From: Macrocystis pyrifera
Taxonomy: Eukaryota; Sar; Phaeophyceae; Laminariales; Laminariaceae
Reading direction: 5' to 3'
Length of the DNA: 64,000 bases
NCBI GenBank assembly: GCA_031763025.1
Contig: JASSKH010000007.1
Span: 14,222,080-14,286,079 of the forward strand
This document shows positions 22,301-34,300 of the stretch, in pieces. The notes under the pieces were generated by a model. The model did no database searches. It was not told the origin of the DNA and saw nothing but the letters and a program-made list of their open reading frames with translations. Position numbers and translations under genes: made by a program. Numbering within the stretch: the stretch's first letter is position 1; the number at the start of each line of letters is the position of its first letter.

Positions 22301-25300
22301 GCGCTCGTTTCTGAGTCTGATGGCAGGTGGAATGTTGACGTGATGAATGCTGACTTGTTGCGTGCGAACGTCCGTGAAGTCGTTGCAGAGCAGGAGAGAT
22401 TTTGCGCCGATATTCGCGCAGCTGTTGCCGTGTCTCGCGACAACAAACGTAAACAGGCTCAGGGCCAGGTGGTGTTGCCAAAATTTGCGGTTGGTGATTT
22501 CGTGTTGTATGCTCGTGTTCGTCGGCAGGGTGTCACACCGAAATTGTTGTCCACATGGACTGGTCCGTGGCGTGTGGTAGCAGCTGATCATGATCATGTG
22601 TACTCAGTTCAGAACATCGTTTCTGGGAAGGTGCATCAAGCTCACGTGGCTCGTTTACGATTTTATGCGGATGCGACGTTGAACGTCACCGCTGATCTGA
22701 AGGATGTTTTCCAACATTCCTTTGCGCAGGGTGAATGCCGCATGAATGCTTTGGTGCATGTGGCCGAAGATGATGCCAACGAGGTGATTGTCTTGGTCGA
22801 TTGGGATGGTTTCGAAGCAGAGGAGCGCACGTGGGAGTCTTTGCGGTCGATTTATTCTGCTGCGCCTGAATTCGTCGTGAAGGAATTGCGCAAATTACGG
22901 ATGACCCGTGCGCTCAAGATTAAAATTGCTTCAGAGTTCAGCATTGATTTGTGATTTGCCGCATGCGATTTCGTCTTGGTTTTTTGGTTTTGTCAAGCTC
23001 GTTCGTGTCGAGTGAACTCGCTTTGGGGGTGCTGTAGCCAAAAGATACCAAGCCGTGGAGGTTTCAGTGTAATCGCATGTGTGAGTGGAGCAGTGGCCGG
23101 GGATCCTGTGTGATGTCCCCTAGCCACCTGGCTCGTGGTCCGATGAGGATCACTCCGTGATAATACAAGCTCTAAGAACAAGACTTACTGAGTGCGAGGC
23201 CAGCGAGACTGGTGGAGTCCCTCGCTGGAAGCCCTCTTGCTGATATCATCTGGCAGAGGCCATAGCATACAATATATACACGCACACGATCGTCGTGATT
23301 TGTTGCAGGTTGAATGGGACTACGCGCCGACGGGTGAGGACCTTATCGATGGCGTCCCTCTGGAGGACAACGAGGATGCCGTCGTCTTCATCGAGGACAC
23401 TCCGTCGCTCATAGGACAGAAATACATGAAGGTGAGCAATGACGATACTATTTATACTACTACACACAGTTACTGCTGTCTGTAGACTACAGTACATAAT
23501 ACGTATCAATATTGATATATACCTAATTTATATATGTATAGTTTCAAACTATGCCACGATCACTTTTAAATTACGAGTCCTGCTGTACTGAATCACGAAT
23601 ATCGTACGATTATATGTTTTGGGATCTCCATATCTCAATTAAACGCCCCGGTCATATTTTTATGCCTGGTATCCAGACATAATGCTGTATTGTATTTTCA
23701 TTCTTATCAATGGCGAATTTGACCACAGCAGTACTCCAAATAGTATCTCTCTAGGATGAGGAATCAGGGCGGGCACTGGGTGTACTGATGTACTAAATAC
23801 TACAACAGAAATTGCCGTCTATATAATGTGAACACGAGACACACCTGTCACGTACATCTCGAGAGTGTGGGTTTATAGGTGTGTTTACTTCACATTAAAC
23901 CGTTTTTTCTACCCGTCGACATCCAGCTCAACCTGTCCGTGCTGAATCTTCAATCCTAGAGAGTTACAAATTTCGTGGTCACTAAGCTACGCACACAGAG
24001 ATACCTGTACTACATTGCATTGCTATGCGCAGTAAGCAGAGTAGACAACGCAATGTGCCATATCATCATGCTGGATACGACATACACGAGATACACATTC
24101 TATGAAAGAGAGATAACAAAGAAATGGAGGCAAACAAACAAACAAAAAAAATAACCCCGAAAAAACAGAAAACAAAGAAACAATCAAACAGAACAAGGAG
24201 AAGGAGAAATAAAAGAAAACTCGGTCGTGCCTCCCCTCAGCAGATAGATGATGTGGCAGAGACTTACTTAATCCTTTTAGTTACGCGGATGTAGAACCAC
24301 CTGTCGCATTTTGTTGTTGTTGTTGTTGTTCTCACACTACCTAACTACAGCAGTAATGCCCTAAAGATTGAGTCCGTAATTATTATGGCATACGCCTATA
24401 AATGTGAGTTTTCACGCTGCTGGGTAAGCATAATATATAATTACCCTGGGCTGGGTAATTTGATCGATCTTTTACCCCTATAGCTCAGTATAGGTAACAT
24501 CTTCACGCTGGCACAATAATCAACCATGGTGTGATCTAGACAAGATGGTCCAACCATATTCTGGTAGTGAATCCAGCTACTGCGAACTGAACTGCTGACC
24601 TCAAGATGGTCCAACCATATTCTGGTAGTGAATCCAGCTACTGCGAACTGAACTGCTGTGCTTTTCGGCTCTGGAAACTATTCTGCACCTCTCCCATCAA
24701 TTTTCGGAGGACCCCATGCCACCATTTTTGCTTTTATTGTTATCACATCATATTTCCGACTTCCCGAACGGGGCATAAATTCGCCCGCCAACGATTAGAC
24801 ATTCTCCGAGTGTATTGTATAAAATAGATGCCTCCACTCGCTCGAAGGCCGACACGCCAACAAGTCGGAGCAATTCGTATTGCAAAAAAAAAATGACAAA
24901 CGAGTAACATCGACATATATACGAGTACGTCACGCGAGTGCCCCCCACCTATATGCCGCTAAAATGCTGCAGCTTGCTGTTGATGATGCTGGCCGTATGT
25001 ACTATATACAGAGGACCAATAATTTTGTGAGTGTGCCTACTTGTGCAGAACGCTGTTAAGATCAGGGTCGGGGCACTTTGTACCCCTGGACAGGTTTGCC
25101 TATCAATTCACTCACGTGTGTTGTTGCTTCGGGATAGAAGAAGAGCAGCTTTTAATTTATTAGTTTCGTGCACGCGCAGACTAAGAGCCGAGCTCGAGCC
25201 TCGCTGGGAAAACCCCTGGTTTTCCATCTACGATACGCCTCCCAAGTACTACAAATACGATCCTCATACTCGAACCCAGGTAATTACCGGGCTTTCAGCC

Positions 25301-28300
25301 TCCTTCAAGGCAGTATCATAACACTAGCCCACTCTGATGAGCCGTATACGCAGAATCATGTGAAACTCGCGGAAACCCCGATTCCACGAACTAGAACATG
25401 ATGGGTCGATGATGCGGCTCCTCAAAACCCACTCCCCAAAAATCCTGCCGACGACGCCACTTGTTAAGATCAAGGTCGGGACGCTTTGTATCCCTGGACA
25501 GATTTGCCTATCATGTCGGTACTCGTTGGTACTCACGTGTGTTGTTGCTTCGGGATAGAAGGAGAGCAGCGTTATTCTTTATTCCTTTCGTGCACGCGGA
25601 GACCAAGAGCCGAGCTAGAGCCTCGCTGGGAAAACCCCAGGTTTTCCGTTTACGATACGCCTCCCAAGTACTACAAATACGATCCAAATACTTGAACCCA
25701 GGTAATTCCCGGGCTTTCAGCCTCATTCAGTATCATAACAACGCACTGCTGTATGCCAGAGAGTAATCACAAGTGGAGTCATTTGAATTCCACCTGGATT
25801 GACCTGATCCGCTTGATCATGTCTGCCCGGGTCGTTGCTCGCCGGAGGTAGCTTGTATCATGTATTATACTCTACAGGTACGTTGTACCACTTTTCCGAG
25901 AAAATGGTTGACAACACTGCTGTACAGCACCACCAGTATTATACGACTATACCACCATTTTACTATTAAATCATTTCAGCCATGTAAACCAAACCTCGAG
26001 CCAAACCTGATCAGTCATTGTTTAGAGCAAGTTAATCTTCTTCGTCTCGTATATTGTGTATGCGATCGCCGCCAGCTGCAGCAGCTGAAACAAACGTGGT
26101 CTCTTCCGCTGTCTTCTTTTTCTTTTGCCCTTGACCCTCTTGGATTTTCATTTTATTACTTTATGTTTCTTCCTTCCTGTCCTTATGAAAGGAGTCCTGT
26201 GGCGTGGGCGGCGAGCCTGCTCCGCTTGTTTCGTATTGTCTGACGCATATTCTCCGGGGGTGTGGCATAGTTGACGAACGCAGGACGGAGACGGCAGACA
26301 GGGTAGCAAGGCACCCCACCAACCACTGTACGAGGGAGAACCTGGCTATCTATGTTCCTTGTACCACAAACTGCTGCGGCTATCTGGAGGTTGCTTTGTG
26401 CTTCCGGTTTGCCTGTTCTTTCCTTGGGTGCTTAGTATTACTTTGTTTATATGCGTACTTACGACATGTGAGCGAGCGTAGCGGAAAACCGCTCGCGACG
26501 CAAAGAGTATGTGGCGTCCGAGCTGTTTTCTCCTGAAGCATGCATGGCGGCGGGACTCTAGGCATTGTCAAGTCGCCAGTTTGCAACTATTAATACAATC
26601 AATCATGAAAAAAACTATATTCAATAATGGACCTCTGTCCGCTTCGCATAATTTGATGTACTTTTCCTTCCTGAGCGAGCTTAGCGGGCGGCGTAGGCCG
26701 CCTGCGGAGCGAAGCGCTTTGCATAACTTGTAACTATCTAGGATCGAAGAATCGGCACGGAAACTGGTTGTGCTGGATGTCGACCTGTAGAAAGAACGGT
26801 TCAATCTGAAGAACACACATAAAGAGTAAGACTAAGAAGCAAGGGAAATAACGGGCAAAGGTTATGATACTGCCTTTTCTTTTTTTGGCGCCCCGGAGAG
26901 CGAGTACCTTGAAGGAGGCTGAAAGCCCGATAGTTACCTGGGTTCAAGTATTAGGATAGTATTTGTAGTACTTGGGAGGCGTATCGTAGATGGAAAACCA
27001 GAGGTTTTCCCAGCGAGGCACGAACTCGGCTCTTAGTCTCCTCGTGCACGAAAATAATAAAGCTGCTCTTCTTCTATCTCTAAGCAAACAACACACGTAA
27101 GTACCAACGAGTACCGACTTAATAGGCAAACCCGTCCAGGGATACAAAGTGTCTCGACCTTGATCTTAACAAGTGGCGTCTTCGGCAGAATAAAATGGTT
27201 TTTGGTATTCCCTTTTCGCTTCTCTATGCAACCTCCTCGCTCTCCCCCCCGTTGCGGGTGGCATGGCGATGGTTTTCGTTGACGATTTATTCCCGCCTCT
27301 TAGGGCTGGCCTTCCTTTAAAATTTCTTTCTCTTTTTATTCTTGTCGGCTTCGTCGCCTCGCCGTTCATAAGTGTGGGAGTGGGTTTTGAGGCGCCGCAT
27401 CTTCGACTGATGTTCTAGTTCGTGGAATTGGGGTTTCCACGAATTTCCCATAATTCTGCATATACGGCTCATCAGGGTGGGCCAGGGTTATGATACTGCC
27501 TTGAAGGAGGCCGAAAGCCCGGTAATTACCTGGGTTCAAGTATTAGGATCGTATTGTGGTACTTGGGAGGCGTATCGTAGATGGAAAACCAGGGGTTTTC
27601 CCAGCGAGGCTCGAGCTCGGTTCTGAGGCTCCTCGTGCACGAAAGGAATAAAGCTGCTCTTCTTCCATCTCTAGGCAAACAACACACGTGAGTACCAACG
27701 AGTACAGACTTAATAGGCAAACCTGTCCAGGGATACAAAGTGTCCCGACCTGGATCTTAACACAAGCCGAACAACAAAGCACCTTCCAGGTAGCCGCAGC
27801 AGTTTATGGTGCGAGTAGCATAGCCATGTTCTCCCTACCAGGCGGTCTGGTACCTGGCTACCCTGTCTACCGTCTCCGTCCTGCGTTCGTCGACTATGCT
27901 CCACCCCCGGGGAGGATGTGTCAGATACGAAAAAAGCAAAGAAGGCTCGTCATCCATCCACGCCACACGACTCCTCCCGTGAGGACAAAACGAAAGAGAA
28001 AGTATTAATTAGAGAATCATGGAGGATCAAGCGCGAAAAGAAGAAAAAAGACAACGTTCGAACCAGCTGCACCAGTTGGCGGCACAAGTAGCATAGACAT
28101 GTTTTACTTACTATTATAGTCGGCCTGGTGCCTTGTTACCCTGTCTGCCGTCTCCTTCCTACTTTCGTCCACAGCGGTTTTCTTTCCACTCCTCCTGCTG
28201 CCCCCCCTCCCCATATTCCTTGGTTGGGTTTCCTTCCACTCCTGTTGTTGCCCCCCCTTCCCCCATTCTCTTGGGCACTACCCACGGCGGATTCCCGGCG

Positions 28301-31300
28301 CTGTCTACTCAACTGTGCCTCACCCTCGTGCCACCTCACCATGAACCGTTCGGCTGCTTCAAGGACCCCCCCGTGCCACTTCCCCGCCTTTTAGGCTGCA
28401 GTGCACCACGGCACGGTCTCAACTCCAAACACCAAGGGGGAGTGTTCCGTTGATCTTTCGGTGGCTCGAAACTCCCTAAGGCCTTTGATTATGCATTTAT
28501 GCTAAGTCTTAAACTGTCCGCCAGGTCTCGGGTTCTCCCCGCCAGCCATCGTCTCGAACATTACCCGACTGAGTAATCGCTCCTTGCTTTGCCTTCGCGT
28601 ACGAGAGGGTGGCGTGGTCAGTGCAAAGTCGGCGCTGGAAGCCAATGACTCGCAAGAGGACTTGGTGGTGAGCCGTTCGAAGCTTGGCAAAGTGTTCCGC
28701 TCTGAGGGTCCACGTCACACACCCGTACAGCAGCGTCTCAATCACCTCGGCCTTCAGCATTTGGACTTTCAGGCCAAGCGGGGCGGTCGTCCTATCATAC
28801 AACTCCGGGCCGAACCGTTTGAGGCACGCCCGCATGAAACAGATCCGTCGGTCGATTTCAAGCGAGAGGTCACCGTTTTCGTCTGTAATGCCGCCCAGGT
28901 ATAAGAACTGGGCTGTCTGCTTATACTTCTGGCCTGCTGCTTCAATGACGAGCGGTGGGGCGACGGTTGTCTGGTCTGGTGTTCGCAGAAGCATTGTCTC
29001 CGTCTTCTTTCAGATACCGTGAGACCTGCTGCTTCGAAGACAGTCACGATGACTGTCATCATTTTCGCGCGCCTTTCAGCCGACTTTGAGACAATTCCTG
29101 CGTCATCGGCGAACAACATGCCCCGTACAGCCCTTCGCACGCATGCCAACGGCTCCTGTTCCTCAGTTCCGACTACTCCAACATCATTGAGTTGAGCCAA
29201 ATCCCTGACGATGGTTTCTTCTTTGCTGAAGCGTACCAGTACGAAAGCAGCAACGAAGAACACGTTGAACAGTAACGGTGATAGCACGCAGCCTTGTCGC
29301 AGCCCCCCCAGTGACTTCAAACCATTAAGAGTGCTCGCCGTTTCCGTACGCACACGAGCCCGTATGCCGTCGTGGAAATTGCGGATAATTGTAAGCAGCT
29401 TGATTGGTACGCCAGAGCGTTTGAGTACTTTCCACAGCAGGCAGCTCTCGGTCGACAGAGTCGTACGCTTTCTGCAGATCGATAAATCACAAGTACAGGG
29501 GGATTTCCCTCTGTCGTCCGAGCTCTTGCAACCAGCGCACGACGCACGAACAACATACCGATCGTTGATCGTGCGGGGCGGAAGCCGCACTGTCCCTCTG
29601 GGAGTAATTCCTCGGACTCGCAGTAGTCGCTAAGGCGGCAAGCCACGATTTGCAACAACACTTTGCCAGCGTGGGCAACAAGCGAGTTCCCTTTGTAGTT
29701 GTTGCAGTCAGTTCGGTCCTTCGTTTTGTGAAGGACCTTGATGATCGCATCTTTCCATTGCTGGGGGACTTCTCCTGGTACCCAAACATTGACAAGGATG
29801 TTGTGAAAACACTGGGCGTAGCTTTGTGACCACATAACTTGTATCTCTCTCCATTAATATGATTGAAGAATCAGCACGGACACTACCGGTTGTTGTGCTG
29901 GATGCCGACGGGTAGAAAGTACGGTTTAATGTGGAGAACACACACAGCTATTTACTCGATGGTCAGCTCTTCTACTGATCCATCAATATTTTCCGTAATT
30001 ATGCTGCTGTCTTTTGTCCGCTGGAACTCGTGTGCGACGTGACGACTTAAACTCTACTCGTATGATACTCTGCCGTCACTCAAACGTTTGCTCCCCCCAC
30101 CACCCACCTACTGCCTACACTAGTAGCACTTCGTATATAATATATTAGCAGCAGTAGTAAGAGAGACGTCGTATGCCTTCACCATGTCATATTGATGGTT
30201 TACTAGGAGCATTCGAATGACTGAATGATCGGATGTTAGAATGATGAATGATTGAATGATTGCATCTATGTTGAATGATTGGATGTGATTGAACTATTAA
30301 GTGCTCGATTGAGTGCATGGATGAGTGAACGGTTGAATGATAGGATAGCATGATCACATAATATAACAATTTAACAGAGTATCGAATTATTGATTGATTG
30401 AAAGATGGAATGATTGAATGATAGCAGTATTGAATTATCGATGATTGAATCGTTGGATTGGTGAATGTTGATTGAATACTTGATCAAATGATTGAATGAG
30501 TGGATTATAGGATTATTGCATAATTGAACGATCCAACGGAGTATTGAATGATGGAAATGATGGAACTGTTGAATTATTTTTTTATTGAATAGTCGAATGA
30601 TTGCCCGATTGAACGATCGAATGACTACTAGATGATTGAATTGTTGAATGGTTGAATGAATGACTGAATGGATGATATTAGAAGATGATACTTGTCAGCA
30701 GCCATAATAGTCGTTACTCGATAACATCAGTAACACTTAAGCCATCTGATATACATTTACGCATTTCTAAGTACAACAGATAGTTCTGTGGGTTATAGTT
30801 TGTTTAATACAGCAGTATACAGCAGCACCAGTCTTACACTATCTGCTGCTGTGCACTCGTACACATTGCAGAATAATTTTCAATAAACAAGTAGTATCGT
30901 GGATTTACTGCATCACGCACGTACATTTTCTACAGCAGCACATGCACAGTAGTACGTGCGCACTGGTAAATAATGGAAAGGTATCTTTAATATCCCTCCG
31001 AGACCAGTAGCATAGTTGTAGTTCTGGGTGAAGAAACAACATAGATAGGCTACACGAGGGTCGTGAGTACGTACCCCAAGAGACATTGATTTTTACAGTA
31101 GAACTGTGGGTCTCCGTGTTGTTTGGTATTGAACTGAATACAAGGGTACATCCCTATTTTTGTTTGTGTTTGAAATAAGTGTAAGGGTCGTCCTTTGTTG
31201 CGAGCTGCGAGCGCACGCGCCCCCCCCCCCTTTAAGCTCACTCCACTTTTGCTCACCATCAGCTTCCAGCTGAGCAAATCAATTTACACATCGGCCTGGG

Positions 31301-34300
31301 GTCGATATCATTTTCTTTCTTCTTCTTCTCTTCTATTGAAGCTTCTCATACAAGTCACCTGACAGTGACCCTGCGTTTCCCTCGAACATCGACTGTGTAT
31401 CGATCAGCCATCGGCAATCGAGTCGAGACGTAGACACCAGCTACGAGCTGGTACACACGCCAATCGCCATACCTAATAGGTTATGAGCCTCGTGAATGTG
31501 AAAGGATGAATGGATAGGATGGATGGATGGATGGATGGATGGATGGATGGATGGATGGATGGATGGATGGATGTATGTATGTATGTATGGATGAATGAAC
31601 GACTGAATGAATGCTTATATGTTTCAATGATTGAATACTGGTCATGGCGTGGTGAGGGCGGAGTTGAAAGAGTTTAGCGCGTGCAAGGTCTTGCGCCCGG
31701 CACAGCTGCAGTACTTTATCGTGAAAAAGACCCGTGGACCGTCCATATTGACGTAGATTACGTACCAGGTAGGTTCGGTACCGGCATGTTCGTCGTACGC
31801 TTTTCTCTTTTTTTCAAATTTTGTTCACACTATGAATAACTCAAGCCGTTGACGTTTTGCAGTAGTTTGCTCATACCCTATCTATATGTCCTTTTATATA
31901 TGTATCGAATTGTTATGGGATGCCTCTGGTCTTAAATGCAGGCATACGCTACTTGCTGGTGTAGTGTCAGCATATATATTGTTCCAAAGTATTGTTACGT
32001 TAGTAACTACTTTTGGACACTCATACAGCCCATACAGTATAGTAACCTAGACACATTTCAAGTGGCAGAACACCCAAGCAATTCTCGCGGAAATAACGCG
32101 AAAAACATTCTTCCCAGTTGTATCAAGTATGTACACGTACTACGGCTCCTGTCGAGTTTCCTGAAGTGTCCGACGCACACCGTCCGCGATACGCACACAA
32201 AGGTAGATGATATCTACAAATATCCTGGTGCCCGAGTTCCTAGCGAAAGCTAACCTATCGTTGTCCCTTGCCCTCGCCCTAGCTGTTAATAGTACTTCGT
32301 ATGTGCACCGCGGGCAATTGTTGTAATTTCGTTCTGCTCCCTGCTGTACTCCTGCTGCACAGTCCCTGTACAAAGAGTACACGGATGACACGTACACGAC
32401 GGAGAAGGAAGCGCCGGAGTGGGCGGGGAACCTCGGGCCCATCATACGGGCCGAGGTTGGCGACACAATCATGGTCCACTTCAAGAACATGCTCCCGGAG
32501 TGAGTTTTCTACGATCAATACATGACATCAATGTATGACATCAGTGCATGACACCACCATATGGGCGAGACAGATACGTGCTACGATAGGGACATCACAT
32601 ATGTTTCCTATTGATAGGGGTACAACGAAGTATGCGGACTGAACGCGATATCTGTAGGTTGCATATACTACTACAATTATTTCGCACCCACTATCACCCC
32701 CACCCCCACAGACCCCCCGCCCTTTTTTTCTCTGACCCCGGCAGCCTCCCTGCTTCCATGCACCCCCATGGAGTGCTCTACACCCCCGAGAACGACGGGG
32801 CCTTCTGGAGGCTCAACACATTCCCAGGGTCGTCTGTTGCTCCCGGCGACAGCTTTGTTTACGAGTGGACTGCGCGAGAGGCCTCTGGCCCAACCGGGGA
32901 CGACAACAGCAATCTCTGGTGGGAAAGATGATGCTGCGATGATTGTCATCGCGAGACAAGTAGTTGTGAATTTGGGTCGTATAGGGAGGGCCAGGAGAGA
33001 ACGGCATCGTTTTGTAGCGGCCGGTGCAGAGTGTATACAGTGTCTACAGTGCGCGAGTTCGGTTGTTACACTTGTGCTCCGGGATAGGCCGGCCGTTACC
33101 TGAAGATTTCGCTTGCTCTCTCTCAGGGCGCCTGTGTTTTGTCGTCGGGTCAGTCGCTCGAGATCGATCGTTTTTTTGTCGTTATGGATGTGGGAGTCGA
33201 CCAACCTCTCCTCCCTGCGGTGCCACATATATGTTGTTATCATACCTGGTGTGCTTCATAGGTTTTACCACGGACATGTAGATTCGGTCCGAGACATTTA
33301 CGCGGGGCAAATGGGACCGCTCATCATCTACAAAAAAGGGGTTCTCAATAGCCGTGGGCTTCCCAAGGCAAGTATATCGTTCCACGCAGCACCACTAAAA
33401 CTACAGTACGTCATATATGTGATGCTGTTGAAGTATTTTTCTGCGTCGATACGATACCCCTCTGAAGGGAGCTCGCGCCTTTTTCTATTCCCGCTTATGG
33501 ACTCATCTGAAGTCTTGAAACTGGTTCTCACGGTCCCGGTACGAGTACCGCTACCGCCATGGTGGCAATTCGAGACCGTGATGTCGAAACTTCGCACAAT
33601 TTTTAAAGTGAGCGATGGAGCCTAACAAATGACTTGCAGCGCGTTTGCCGAATATCCCCTTTCCTTCAATCGCCGCAGAGACCTCTCTGCCCGAAGTGGG
33701 TACGGTGACAGTTCACATTCCTTCAAGACGCATGGACCGGTTTAGTGTAGGCTCGTAGGGTCGCCATTTTTTTACGGAAGGCAGGGGGTGAGCCACGTAC
33801 CAGGGAAGTTAGTATATGGGATAAAAAGAGACAAGACACGTGCTACGATACCGGTATTAATAGAACTTTTCCGTCCTATTGCTTCTGACTGATGGGAAAT
33901 AACTCTTCAAATGGGGTTAAGTACTACTACAGGTCTGTTACAATTACCCAATATCGTCGGAACACCGTTTGCTTTCTTTCAGAAGTATTGGCAACAAACC
34001 TCGCAAGTCAATAAGCCATCGGGCTGTCGCAAGATGTTTACCTGAAGTCAATTCTTTAGGTAAGGTACGGGGATGCTCGAGCGAGGAGCCCCGTAAACAC
34101 TGTTAACAGGTGCACCAGCACCGCAGCATGCATCACACTACACCACCGTATTGAGGGTCCTGCAGGTCTAGGTATAGCTAGACAGAGCTCCACCACTACA
34201 CCTTCTTGGTTGACGCCGATTCCGCTACCCCCGCTGTCGACTAAAGGGCGGTGTAGCATCTCATAACATGGACAGCAGATCGAACTCGATATGTGATACC

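Larger units (their letters stand above)
17505..23262 (+). mobile_element. Ty3/gypsy (chromovirus-like) LTR retrotransposon
   Basis: A 5758-bp element with two LTRs of exactly 230 bp (17505-17734 and 23033-23262) that I read as identical base for base, indicating a very recent insertion. LTRs start TGTAGCC and end GGCCA. Order of domains is zinc knuckle, protease, reverse transcriptase, RNase H, integrase, chromodomain, which is Ty3/gypsy. It lies in intron 1 of the multicopper oxidase gene, same strand. No perfect target duplication is visible: the left flank ends TTCGCAT and the right begins TAGCAT, sharing GCAT with a 2-base offset. The usual TGG-type primer site is absent after the left LTR. 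Confidence 0.95.

Noticed and set aside
16573..23308. Possibility that the oxidase exon 1 and exon 2 belong to different genes because a transposon lies between them
   Set aside because: Both ends are phase 0 with consensus sites (CTC|GTGAGT, GTTGCAG|GTT), and the joined peptide [14 protein letters not shown] aligns with the start of ceruloplasmin-type domains.
25054..25740. Pair of unrelated repeats
   Set aside because: TG/CA ends, a matching target duplication and a primer site make an LTR-element reading much better.
30190..30685. CRISPR-like array
   Set aside because: Period of about 8 bp with no spacer/repeat structure; a degenerate microsatellite in eukaryotic DNA.
31936..32253. 105-codon + frame just upstream of oxidase exon 3
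   Set aside because: Exon 2 (ending GQKYMK) joins directly to exon 3 (starting SLYKEYTD) in phase and as in ceruloplasmin; no room for an extra exon.
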